NCBI RefSeq assembly: GCF_905207245.1
Contig: NZ_CAJLKP010000001.1
Span: forward strand, 186,001-250,000
DNA: 64,000 bases
Source of the DNA: an uncultured Bacteroides sp.
Lineage (GTDB): Bacteria > Bacteroidota > Bacteroidia > Bacteroidales > Bacteroidaceae
Direction of reading: 5' to 3'
Every line of letters starts with the position of its first letter. The stretch's first letter is position 1. Position numbers and translations under genes: made by a program. Of this stretch, positions 17,867 to 26,770 are shown piece after piece. The notes beneath the pieces were generated by a model. The model saw nothing but the letters and a program-made list of their open reading frames with translations. It did no database searches and had not been told where the DNA came from.

Positions 17867-18415
17867 TTATGAAAAATACAATAAAACAAAAAACATTTTG
17901 AAATATTCTAAGTTAATGCAGCCATATATTTTTTCTCTGTTCTCCTGACCTACACGCATTTGTAATTTGATAACAAAGGGTTCTCCGAAGGTTTTATCCG
18001 GCATATTTACATTGTATTCATTTCTTTCAGCATTTTCTCTATTGAGCACTCCACCATCCGTTCTCTTTGAAACTCGCATCCCATGTGCCGTCAAACCAAA
18101 AATCTTTCACGGTGGGATAACGTATCGCAAGCTCCTTTACCTGATTTTCCGCAAACTCCAGAAAACGACTGAATGCCGCACTGTCTTCCCGGCTCTTTAT
18201 CGAATATCTGTAATCAGGATGGCTCCAATCCAATATTGAATAATATAGATGTACATCTTTGCATCGCTACATCTTGGCGTTTGCCTAAGCGTTCAGCACC
18301 CATATTTCAAAGGAATTTCTAAATCTGCAGGCAATACTTTTGCCACATTTTGGGCAGATACGCTAGTACCTAGTGACATCAACAAGATAAGACTCTTTAA
18401 AATGATATGTCTCAT
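17867..18415 (-). pseudogene. Decayed GH29 fucosidase gene
   Basis: Three pieces of a GH29 gene follow in the correct order. First is a start with signal peptide (ATG 18415) and LPADLEIPLKYG, then a frameshift into ERLGKRQDVAM. Second is DVHLYYSILDWSHPDYR to DFWFDGTWDASFKENGWW, in one frame and ended by a stop. Third is the C-terminal ERNEYNVNMPDK and PFVIKLQ in another frame. Compared with the intact paralogue at 12257-13696, two large internal blocks are missing and only about a third of the gene remains. No functional product is expected. Confidence 0.9.
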
Positions 18416-18489
18416 ATTTTATATATATAATGATTACTACCTATTGCAATTCTGACATGGCGTTCCTGATAACTTAAGCAAGATTCATC

Positions 18490-19716
18490 TTATAAAGCAT
18501 GGTCAGCCTTTACCATCTCTCCACTCCAAGCTTTCAAAGAAGTCCATGGAGTGAAACCTTCGCTCCAGAACGGATCTGTATCCGGTAAGCCCAATGCTAC
18601 AAAGCCCAATGTACAGAGATAGATACTCCCTGTATTTATGTAAGACTCAGACATTTCAATCTGATTACCGGCAAAACCGATATGCAACCAACCCTGTTCA
18701 TCATAGGTATAGGGTGCAGAGAACTGTCGTTTAATAACTGCCGTCAACGCGCAGCGTACTTGGGCAGGTTTACTTGATGACGGTAACTTATGAAGCAGTG
18801 CTGCATGTCCCAAAGCATGAAATGCACCCGTTCTGTAAACAATAGAACGACCAACGACAGGATAAGCACCTTCCGGTGAAATCAGTCTTTCCTGTTGCTC
18901 GGCATAACGTGAAAGACGTTTGATTTGAACAGGTAGAAAATCAGCACCTGGTATGTCATGCTTTTCCATGACACATAATATTTCCGTCAACATAGGATGA
19001 ATAACAAAACTGTTATAATAATCGGCATGATAATGAGGACCATCACCATAAGTTGCATCTCCTATATACCATTTATCACGAAACATTTCCACTCCATATA
19101 GTAGCCTCTTTTGGTCACACTCTCCCGTTAGTTCCAACAATGAAGCTTCAATAATCGAGGCAAATAGTAACCAGTTACTCTGGAATGGCTTGATAGAGCG
19201 AGTACGTTTCAGTTCGGTTAACAGATTCTCTTGGGTCTGACTATCTAATTTTCCCCATATTTGAGTAGGTGCCCGCAATATTCCGAGTGACAAAAAAGCG
19301 GCATCTACCAGAGGCTGGTAGGGAGTTTTAAAGTCCAAGTAATCCGGCGAAGAAGGATTGACAGCATTGGCAAGCCCTTTTGCGATTAAATTAATATATT
19401 TCTCTCTTAATCTTCCTTCCTCAGTATCATCAATTCCGAGCTCAAGCCACGGAGCAATTCCACAGATAGTTCTACCAACTGCTTCTAAATGGGAAAATTT
19501 CCGGGCTCGTTTATCATCCAAAGATTCCTGAGGCATATTTGTCCGTAAAGTTCCGTTTGCGAGATTAGTCAACACAGGATCGGAAATTCTTATGAGAGTG
19601 TTAACCCACAACTTACGTTCCTCCGGTCCGGTTGCCTGATGAATCTCGCCCGCATAAGATTTTACAGATACCACTAACGCCAATAAACAAAGTATCAAGC
19701 TGGTTTTCTGTGTCAT
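18490..19716 (-). CDS. DUF2264-family enzyme (GH154-like), secreted
   Basis: The 408-residue protein has a signal peptide (residues 1-22) followed by an alpha-helical toroid typical of DUF2264. Key regions are GRTICGIAPWLELG, FQSNWLLFASIIEA, YGDGPHYHADYYNSFVIHPML and EGAYPVVGRSIVYRTGAFHALGHAAL. To my knowledge DUF2264 proteins include the CAZy family GH154, with beta-glucuronidase activity, but the assignment of this member is by family resemblance only. It sits after the SusC/SusD/surface lipoprotein block, separated by an 88-bp gap with a strong hairpin. It probably acts on uronate-containing side chains together with the GH105 and GH2 enzymes. Confidence 0.7.
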   Translation of the reverse strand: MTQKTSLILCLLALVVSVKSYAGEIHQATGPEERKLWVNTLIRISDPVLTNLANGTLRTNMPQESLDDKRARKFSHLEAVGRTICGIAPWLELGIDDTEEGRLREKYINLIAKGLANAVNPSSPDYLDFKTPYQPLVDAAFLSLGILRAPTQIWGKLDSQTQENLLTELKRTRSIKPFQSNWLLFASIIEASLLELTGECDQKRLLYGVEMFRDKWYIGDATYGDGPHYHADYYNSFVIHPMLTEILCVMEKHDIPGADFLPVQIKRLSRYAEQQERLISPEGAYPVVGRSIVYRTGAFHALGHAALLHKLPSSSKPAQVRCALTAVIKRQFSAPYTYDEQGWLHIGFAGNQIEMSESYINTGSIYLCTLGFVALGLPDTDPFWSEGFTPWTSLKAWSGEMVKADHAL

Positions 19717-19748
19717 AGTATTATTTCTAAAAACATTTTTTGATTTAA

Positions 19749-19779
19749 GAAGGGAAATCCTGTTATTAGATTTCCCTTC
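19749..19779. promoter_or_regulatory. Perfect 11-bp hairpin after the PUL 1 SusCD block
   Basis: GAAGGGAAATC (19749-19759) and GATTTCCCTTC (19769-19779) pair perfectly around a 9-nt loop in the gap between the surface lipoprotein and the DUF2264 gene. No strong U-run follows, so it may act as an RNA processing or stability element or a weak terminator that lowers downstream enzyme expression. Confidence 0.6.
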
Positions 19780-19804
19780 AACACTATTTATATCAACAAC
19801 AGAA

Positions 19805-20968
19805 TTATCTGTTATAAATAAATACTTGCAAGTCTCCTACGGAAACATTACCGGCTTCAGAATAATTCCAATCAGTCTTCCCATCTCTCAAATGACCTTT
19901 AACGAAGGTTATTCTGATATATTGGGCTTCAATAGGCTCAACTGGGAATAATTGGTAGTCATCCACCTTCAGGGGCGTGGTAACAAACTCGCCTAAATCA
20001 GTCCATGCATCACCTTCTGTTTTTTTGGCTTCCAATTTGAAAGTATGGCATTGCAGATGAGAATAATTTAAACTACGATGCCTGTAGCCTAATTGACCGA
20101 ACTTGATAACCTCTCCCAGATTAATATCTAGATAACAAACCGGGTCATAAACAGGGCGAACTGTAATATCGGGACACCAGAATGTCGAATTCTTATCATC
20201 AAATAAATTCTTTATATCACCTTCCTTGGTAGCCAGATTAGAAGAGTAACTCCAGTTATCCGAGAATGGGAAACCTACATACAACGGAGCTTCAGCAGCA
20301 ACCTTCACTCTGCAAGTGGCAGACTGTTTACCTCTATCATTAGCCGTTATCACAATGTTAGTAGTCTGTCCGACCTCACCAACAACAGTAATCAGACCAT
20401 TCCGGTCAACCGTTGCCACAGTTTCATCTTCTGTAGTATAAGTAACGCTCTTGTCGGTTGCATTGGCAGGATTGACAGTCACATATTGAGATAAATCAAA
20501 AGTCTTACCGCTTTCCACTTCTGCAGTTTGTCCACCGGACTGAATAGTAATACTTGAAACAAGTACTATATTGCTGACTACTCTGACCGGATATCTGACA
20601 AATGTACCCGATCCATCGTCAACTCTCACGATAATAGTATCCGTACCCAGCGGAGACGGAATAGCACCTTCAGCAGGTGTTGTCAACTTAGGAGTTATCA
20701 AGCCGTCTGCACTCAAATCAATAGCACCGGTAGGTTCACCGGCAAAATGATAGCTTATAGCATTCTCTCTTGCACTTTCAGGCATAATGAATGGTTTCAA
20801 TTGCAGAGGCTGGCCTTCCGTCACAATGACACCGAAAATATCACTTTCAAGATTCGTTGCATTTTCAACCGTAATGTTTACCGCCTTGCCAAAGTCATCG
20901 TCATCGCAACTGGCGAACAGTGCTCCGAACGAAAGAATTCCTGCTAAGAAATATATATTTTTTTTCAT
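19805..20968 (-). CDS. SusE-position surface glycan-binding lipoprotein (Big_2 plus F5/8-type domain)
   Basis: The 387-residue lipoprotein has lipobox FASC with Cys21 and an acidic DDDD tether typical of surface-exposed lipoproteins. Residues about 30-135 are a beta-sandwich of uncertain type. Residues about 138-223 form a bacterial Ig-like Big_2 domain (ATVDRNGLITVVGEV). Residues about 245-385 look like a discoidin/F5-8 type C domain (ILF-like DDKNSTFWCPD, then QYIRITFVKG). Position directly after SusD points to a surface glycan-binding protein. The bound sugar is unknown. Confidence 0.75.
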   Translation of the reverse strand: MKKNIYFLAGILSFGALFASCDDDDFGKAVNITVENATNLESDIFGVIVTEGQPLQLKPFIMPESARENAISYHFAGEPTGAIDLSADGLITPKLTTPAEGAIPSPLGTDTIIVRVDDGSGTFVRYPVRVVSNIVLVSSITIQSGGQTAEVESGKTFDLSQYVTVNPANATDKSVTYTTEDETVATVDRNGLITVVGEVGQTTNIVITANDRGKQSATCRVKVAAEAPLYVGFPFSDNWSYSSNLATKEGDIKNLFDDKNSTFWCPDITVRPVYDPVCYLDINLGEVIKFGQLGYRHRSLNYSHLQCHTFKLEAKKTEGDAWTDLGEFVTTPLKVDDYQLFPVEPIEAQYIRITFVKGHLRDGKTDWNYSEAGNVSVGDLQVFIYNR

Positions 20969-20991
20969 AATCTTACTCTTATATTTATCGG

Positions 20992-22980
20992 TTATCTATT
21001 AATATCTTTCCAACCCGGATTCTGTATCAACAGCGGATTCATAAGCATTTCATTCAAAGGTATCGGATAATAGTAACGTTTATCATCCCAAGGTAACTCA
21101 CCTTTGATTACGGTAGTAGATGTAGGATAAGGGATAATGAAACCGTCATCATCTACAATTACTTTATTACCCACTTCTCCGATAGGAACTGTTATTTTGT
21201 ATGGAAAATCCTTATACTTCTCATCATTACGATTTTTACTATACAATTCTATCTTTTCAGGCGTCATCTTCATCCCTCTTACAGGAACAGTAAACAGCCG
21301 GCCGGCTTTCCATCTCATCAGGTCTTCATAACGCATACCTTCCATCATCATTTCCACACGACGTTCACGTCTTATTTCGCGGATTATCGGAGATACAGAG
21401 TAATCCAGTTTCTGTGAATAGATGGCGTCTAAACGCGGGTCTGCAGGAATATTGGATAAAGTCAGTTTAGCATTGGGGTACTTAACAAAGTCGAATCCGG
21501 CTCTTTCTCTCAACGCATTGATAGTAATATTCAGATCTTCATTGGTAATTTCACCTAATTCAGCTCTGGCTTCTGCATAAATCAGCAACAGCTCTCCGTA
21601 ACGGAACATATGTGCTGTCTGCACACCTTTGGCATTAGCTTCCCATTCAGCATAATCGGGCATCCAGTGTTTAATGAAACGATAACCGGTTACTGTTGAA
21701 TTATACTTCTTCATCGGGGAACCACCGCCTGTATCATAAGTAATCATCGGATAAATGACACCTGATTCTTCAAGACTATATGTATTATCGTCCGCATCAA
21801 AAATAGAGGCATATTCACCCGGTTTACAAACTGTTTGAGTCAAGCGGGGATCACGATTATCCAACTCCTCCCACATTCCGTCATACCCTTTGAACAAAGG
21901 ATTTACCACGTAGTTGCCGTCTGTACCTCCTAAGTAAATAGGACGTCCGTCTTCACACAGATAATCTTCAAGCATGGCCACAGGAGCACCCATGCAGTAG
22001 CGTGTATGGTTATTGAACCCCCAATAACGAGGATTGTCATGTCCCAATTTTACACCATCATAAACACGTGACAAAATAGTCTCATTATTACCTTCCGTCT
22101 CGGGAGAGCCCTTTTGTATAAACAATTGCCAATACGAATCTTTTGCGGTGGCATGTTTGAAAAGAGAATATCTATTCTTCTCAATAATCTTCCAGGCAGC
22201 ATCACGACTCAGACTTAATAAGTCGTTGGCCGTAGATTGCAGATTCAATTCGGTGTGATATTTCCGGAAAGTTCCTTCGAACAGACAGAAACGCGCTTTC
22301 AGAAACAACGCCATATCTTGATTGATGTATCCGCAGGAATTATCATTATCCTCCAGATTTTCTATGGCAAAATCAAAACATTTCAGAATATTTTGAACCA
22401 GTTCCACACGTGGCATACGTGAACCGTAAAGTTCAGGTGAAGCCGTATCCAGTTCTTTGTCCAACCAAGGCACTTCGCCCAGAGCCACCAGCTTGATGTA
22501 ATAATCCCATGCCTTGAAAAAATAAGCCTGGGCAGCATATTTCTTCAATGTTTCAGGATCACCCACTTCTGCATAATGGTTCAGGAAATAGTTTACTTTA
22601 CGAAGTTTCTCCCACTGCCAAGGCGCGTCGAAGTTCTTGGAAGCTGAGTTTGGAGTATCATACGTACCACCTAATTTGCCATCGATGCCACCTGCATAGA
22701 CCGTATTATCACTGAATGCATCACCAAAAATAATCTGGCTACCGGCTTTTACGGCCAGAAATCCTTTGTCATGTGAAGTATTATTAGTTCCGCTAACGCC
22801 ATGTCCATACACGTAATATCTGTAAATTCCATCTAAATATAATTGTAAATCGGCTTCTTTCGTAAAGAAAGTACCGTCGGCCATATCATCTATCGGATCT
22901 CGTTGCATGAAGTCATCGTTACAAGACGACAAAGATGCCACCAAGGTCATGAGCAAAGCTATAATCGAATATTTTTTCAT
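20992..22980 (-). CDS. SusD/RagB-family outer-membrane lipoprotein, PUL 1
   Basis: The 662-residue protein has lipobox LSSC (Cys20) and the SusD opening DPIDDMADGTFFTKEADLQLYLDGIY. A TPR-like core includes KYAAQAYFFKAWDYYIKLVALGEVPWLD, and the C-terminal motif EIRRERRVEMMMEGMRYEDLMRW is typical of the family. SusD proteins form the lid of the SusC transporter and bind glycan at the cell surface. The length is at the upper end of the family. It lies 21 nt after SusC and 23 nt before the surface lipoprotein gene, so the three are one transcription unit. Confidence 0.96.
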   Translation of the reverse strand: MKKYSIIALLMTLVASLSSCNDDFMQRDPIDDMADGTFFTKEADLQLYLDGIYRYYVYGHGVSGTNNTSHDKGFLAVKAGSQIIFGDAFSDNTVYAGGIDGKLGGTYDTPNSASKNFDAPWQWEKLRKVNYFLNHYAEVGDPETLKKYAAQAYFFKAWDYYIKLVALGEVPWLDKELDTASPELYGSRMPRVELVQNILKCFDFAIENLEDNDNSCGYINQDMALFLKARFCLFEGTFRKYHTELNLQSTANDLLSLSRDAAWKIIEKNRYSLFKHATAKDSYWQLFIQKGSPETEGNNETILSRVYDGVKLGHDNPRYWGFNNHTRYCMGAPVAMLEDYLCEDGRPIYLGGTDGNYVVNPLFKGYDGMWEELDNRDPRLTQTVCKPGEYASIFDADDNTYSLEESGVIYPMITYDTGGGSPMKKYNSTVTGYRFIKHWMPDYAEWEANAKGVQTAHMFRYGELLLIYAEARAELGEITNEDLNITINALRERAGFDFVKYPNAKLTLSNIPADPRLDAIYSQKLDYSVSPIIREIRRERRVEMMMEGMRYEDLMRWKAGRLFTVPVRGMKMTPEKIELYSKNRNDEKYKDFPYKITVPIGEVGNKVIVDDDGFIIPYPTSTTVIKGELPWDDKRYYYPIPLNEMLMNPLLIQNPGWKDINR

Positions 22981-23001
22981 AATCTCTATTGATTTAAAAC
23001 A

Positions 23002-26000
23002 TTAAAAACCTACTTGAATACCTACGCTGAATGTCCGTTTCGGAGGATATGCATCGGACAGATAATCCGAATCATAATACTTAGGTACATCCGAAATGGT
23101 AAACAAGTTATAAGCAGATACATTCAGTCTTAATTTCTCCAATCCAATTTTACCAATCAACGATTTTGGGAAAGTATATCCCAAGATTACTTGTTTCAGT
23201 TTGATGTAAGAAGCATCAAGCAGATAGCCGGTTTGGGGATAGCTACCAAGACCAGAACCATACATGGGGAATTTGGCATCCGTTCTTTCGGGGGTCCACG
23301 ACTGATTATAAGTCTCCCATGATCCGGCTCCGCCACCCCAGTAACTTGATACGGATGACAACCAATAGTCTCTCTTACCCACGCCTTGGAACATCAAATC
23401 CAAGTCGAAGCCTTTATATTGGAAATTAGCCGTAATGTTGTAACGATAACGTGGTGCATTATTACCAATCACCTTTCTGTCACCCGGATCGTCTATGGTA
23501 CTTAAACCACTTGTGATGACACCGTCATTATCCAAATCTTTATACCAAACGTATCCCGGATAGGCTTGTCCACCCTTGAAATAGGGTCCATGATACAACG
23601 GTTTTCCGTTTGCTCCTACACCGTCAAAGTCACCTTCTTGAAGAATACCTCCGGTTACGTATCCCCAGATGTCGCCTACGGTGTATCCTTTATACAAGAC
23701 ACCATCGCCAATCTTATTGGTTGGGTTGGAGGGATAGCTTAGTACTTTAGCCTTATCATCTGAAAGTGCAACACCTACGCTATAACCAAATCCGTTAGCC
23801 AGTTTATCCGACCATTTAGCCTGGAGTTCAAATCCTGTTGTTTTCAGAACGCCTGCATTTTCAAAAGGCAAATCATCATCACCAATCAATGCCGGATAAT
23901 CCTTTCCACCCGGTATTAAAATGTCAGTCACTTTTCTTTCGAAAACATCAGCACTGAACGTTAAACGATTCTTCAGGAAAGTGAAGTCGAAACCAAGGTT
24001 CTTAGTCGTCGATTTTTCCCAAGTCAAGTTAGGATTGGTCAGCGAAGGAGTGACGATACCAGTGGGATAACGTGTTCCATCGAATAGGAAATATCCCTCT
24101 GAAGTTCCAAAAACAGACTGATACGGATAATTTGAACTGGGCTGACTACCCAATCGTCCCCATGAAGCTCTAATCTTGAAATTATCTAACCAATCTCTTG
24201 ACCAATCCATGAATTTTTCTTCCGAAACCCTCCATCCCAATGAAACTGTCGGGAAGAATTGGAAACGTGAATCTTTCGGGAATTTAGAGCTACCATCGTA
24301 ACGGGCATCCAATTCAATCAGATATTTGCTCATGTAGTTGTACATGATACGGCCGAATACGGCGCGTGAAGCAATTTCATAATGAGAATTGCCCGAGGTG
24401 TTTGCTGTAATATCTTCTACCAGAGTAGGATTCAGGATATACGGATCGAGCATTTTTGTCAGTGTAATGGAAGAACCGGCATAAGTTTCTTGCTCCTGAT
24501 TGATACCCAGCAGCAAGGACACATTATGTTTTTCCTTGAAAGTCTGGTTATAGTCGGCATATACGTTGATAGAATATCTATCCGTATTGGTACGTTGGAC
24601 ATAACCCGTATTTTCCGTTGCCCAACGATTTTCGAGAGCAGTCCATGAATTATTGACACGTGACTGCTTCGGATGAGTCTTTTCTCTCTGATAAGTGGTA
24701 GGAGCAAAAGAAAGGTCAGCCTTTACTTTCAATATTTTAGGTATGATTGTAAATTCCGGACTGATAGAAAGAATCGTCTTTCGTCTGGAAGTGACATTGC
24801 GGCCGCCTGCGTAAAGATAGCTGACGGGATTTTCCGTCACATGGTTTGGCAGAGGATCATCCGGACCTGTCAATACCGGCTGATAAATATAGTTTTCCGG
24901 ATAATAAGATTTAGCATAATTCCAGAGGTTCATTCCATCTGTCTGTTGTGTTGGCGCATCATAATCGAACACGTTATACGAAGCCTTGGCTGCCACTGTG
25001 AACCAGTTGGTCACTTTGGCATTCACACTAAGCATAGCATTGTATCTTTTCAGCTCATCGGTTCTGATTTCATACATACCCTTCTGGTCTTGCATACCCA
25101 AAGATATATAGTAACTGATTCTGTCACCACCACCGCTGATAGAGAGGTTGTGTTTCTGCGTCGGAGTCCAGTCTTTTACCAACTCTTTATAGGGATTCGT
25201 ATTACCTACCCATTGAATGGCATCACCTTCCATGAAATAAGGTTTATTATTCACAGGATCTTTCATGTAGGCCAACATATGCTCCATCATATCCTTGTCG
25301 TGCTGTGAATACTCGGCAATGGCACCTGTCCAAAGATTCTTGTCCGCTCCTGCCTTATAGATATAGTATGAGTCCAGAATATCAGGCAATGCATAAGGTT
25401 GATCGAAAGCCAGATTATAAGAATAATCTATTTTTGCTTTCTGCTTAAAAGTCCCTCCTTTAGTGGTAACCAATATTACACCGAAGGTAGCTCTTGTACC
25501 ATAGATAGCAGCAGCAGAAGCATCCTTCAAAAACGACATATTGTCAATATCGTTCGGATTCAATTGATTCAAGTCTTCAGAAGTAATTTCAACACCGTCC
25601 AATAAAATCAGTGGAGAGCCTGAAACTACATCAAACTTGTTCTTGTCATCATTGGATGTACCCCTCTGACGGAATGTCGTTGCACCACGGATATTCAATG
25701 AAGGCACTTTATTGGGGTCACCGCCAGCGATACTAACGTTCAATCCTGGCACCATACCTTGCAGAGCTTGTCCAATATTGGAAACAGGTCTGTTTTCCAA
25801 TGCTTCAGCTCCAACAGAAGCTACGGAAGCTGTCAGATTTCCTTTCTTTTGGGACTGAAAACCGATGACCACCACTTCATCTATCATTTTGGAGTCTTCG
25901 GCTAAAGTAACATTAATAGTCTTCTGATTACCGACAGTCACCTCTTTAGTAGTATATCCTACGAAAGAGAATGTCAGTACACTCTTGCTTCCGGGCACAG

Positions 26001-26259
26001 ACACACTATAATTACCGTCAATGTCTGTGATAGCACCGGTACCAGCCCCTTTCACCATTACCGTCACTCCAATCATGGGTTCGCCACTGGCGTCTTTTAC
26101 AACACCCGTAATCTGCAGATTCTGGTCAATACCCATCGCAACATCCGAAGCAGCGTGTACCGCTTGAGAAATTCCTGCAAACAAAAAGAATAAGCATAAG
26201 AACAGCATCAAGCATTGATGCCCATTCCAATCTCTAATTAGCAATTTTACATCTTTCAT
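23002..26259 (-). CDS. SusC/RagA-family TonB-dependent transporter, PUL 1
   Basis: The 1085-residue outer-membrane transporter has a signal peptide to about residue 37, a CarboxypepD_reg-like domain (ITGVVKDASGEPMIGVTVMVKG to VTLAEDSK) and a TonB-box region (DEVVVIGFQSQKKG). A plug domain (LNIRGATTF, LILLDGVE, SFLKDASAAAIYGTRATFGVILVTTK) precedes the 22-strand barrel and a terminal aromatic residue (VGIQVGF). It imports oligosaccharides through the outer membrane with SusD. It is the first gene of PUL 1 and follows a 511-bp intergenic region with a -7-like element at 26285-26292. Confidence 0.97.
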   Translation of the reverse strand: MKDVKLLIRDWNGHQCLMLFLCLFFLFAGISQAVHAASDVAMGIDQNLQITGVVKDASGEPMIGVTVMVKGAGTGAITDIDGNYSVSVPGSKSVLTFSFVGYTTKEVTVGNQKTINVTLAEDSKMIDEVVVIGFQSQKKGNLTASVASVGAEALENRPVSNIGQALQGMVPGLNVSIAGGDPNKVPSLNIRGATTFRQRGTSNDDKNKFDVVSGSPLILLDGVEITSEDLNQLNPNDIDNMSFLKDASAAAIYGTRATFGVILVTTKGGTFKQKAKIDYSYNLAFDQPYALPDILDSYYIYKAGADKNLWTGAIAEYSQHDKDMMEHMLAYMKDPVNNKPYFMEGDAIQWVGNTNPYKELVKDWTPTQKHNLSISGGGDRISYYISLGMQDQKGMYEIRTDELKRYNAMLSVNAKVTNWFTVAAKASYNVFDYDAPTQQTDGMNLWNYAKSYYPENYIYQPVLTGPDDPLPNHVTENPVSYLYAGGRNVTSRRKTILSISPEFTIIPKILKVKADLSFAPTTYQREKTHPKQSRVNNSWTALENRWATENTGYVQRTNTDRYSINVYADYNQTFKEKHNVSLLLGINQEQETYAGSSITLTKMLDPYILNPTLVEDITANTSGNSHYEIASRAVFGRIMYNYMSKYLIELDARYDGSSKFPKDSRFQFFPTVSLGWRVSEEKFMDWSRDWLDNFKIRASWGRLGSQPSSNYPYQSVFGTSEGYFLFDGTRYPTGIVTPSLTNPNLTWEKSTTKNLGFDFTFLKNRLTFSADVFERKVTDILIPGGKDYPALIGDDDLPFENAGVLKTTGFELQAKWSDKLANGFGYSVGVALSDDKAKVLSYPSNPTNKIGDGVLYKGYTVGDIWGYVTGGILQEGDFDGVGANGKPLYHGPYFKGGQAYPGYVWYKDLDNDGVITSGLSTIDDPGDRKVIGNNAPRYRYNITANFQYKGFDLDLMFQGVGKRDYWLSSVSSYWGGGAGSWETYNQSWTPERTDAKFPMYGSGLGSYPQTGYLLDASYIKLKQVILGYTFPKSLIGKIGLEKLRLNVSAYNLFTISDVPKYYDSDYLSDAYPPKRTFSVGIQVGF

Positions 26260-26284
26260 AATGTTTAAATTAAAATTAACGCCG

Positions 26285-26292
26285 CAAATCTA
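26285..26292 (-). promoter_or_regulatory. -7-like element upstream of PUL 1 susC
   Basis: TAGATTTG on the minus strand fits TAnnTTTG and would start transcription about 20 nt before susC. No TTTG is found at the expected -33 distance, which would suit a promoter that needs activation by the hybrid regulator. The flanking stretch 26300-26580 is AT-rich and otherwise unremarkable. Confidence 0.4.
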
Positions 26293-26584
26293 TGCCTATT
26301 AAAATATCCAGTTTTACTATTTTAGTTTTTTCTTTTACTCAAATTCAAGCAAAGAGTATAAGTCCTTGTAAATCAACAAACAATTGAGACAATAATTTAC
26401 TTACAACATATAATTTTGCTCATGCAGATGAAACGATTGCACCGATTTTTTTATTTATTATTCAAGTTTTGCAAGCCTAATTCAGAGATTAATTTAACCA
26501 GCGAAATGAATAAAGCACTCTGCGCATTAAGTTTTTACTGTAATATCAATTAGCCCTATCTGAACCACTACCCTGTCACACTTG

Positions 26585-26657
26585 TTACCTACCTTCTCCC
26601 TACCTATAGACAAGGAGGAGGTAAGGAGTAAGTAGGGAGTAGGTAGGGAGTAAGTAT
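26585..26657. repeat. Inverted repeat built of 11-bp GGAGTAAGTAG words
   Basis: Four GGAG-starting words begin at 26614, 26625, 26636 and 26647, an exact 11-bp period (consensus GGAGTARGTAG). Upstream, at about 26585-26606, the same words run in the opposite sense, including CTCCCTACCTA, the perfect complement of TAGGTAGGGAG. The whole can fold into a long hairpin between the divergent susC and SlyD-like genes. No coding potential is seen. Confidence 0.7.
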
Positions 26658-26720
26658 AGTCCGGAAGCAGAAGAAAGATTCTTATTCTTATACTTTGCGC
26701 TCCCTTTCAATTTTATTTCG

Positions 26721-26728
26721 TACCTTTG
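26721..26728 (+). promoter_or_regulatory. -7 element of the SlyD-like gene
   Basis: TACCTTTG is a perfect TAnnTTTG match 42 nt before the ATG at 26771. A TTTG lies at 26694-26697, 23 nt upstream, longer than the usual 19. Confidence 0.55.
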
Positions 26729-26770
26729 ACGCTCCAAAAAAAGAAAAAAATACCAATTTATAAATAGAAG

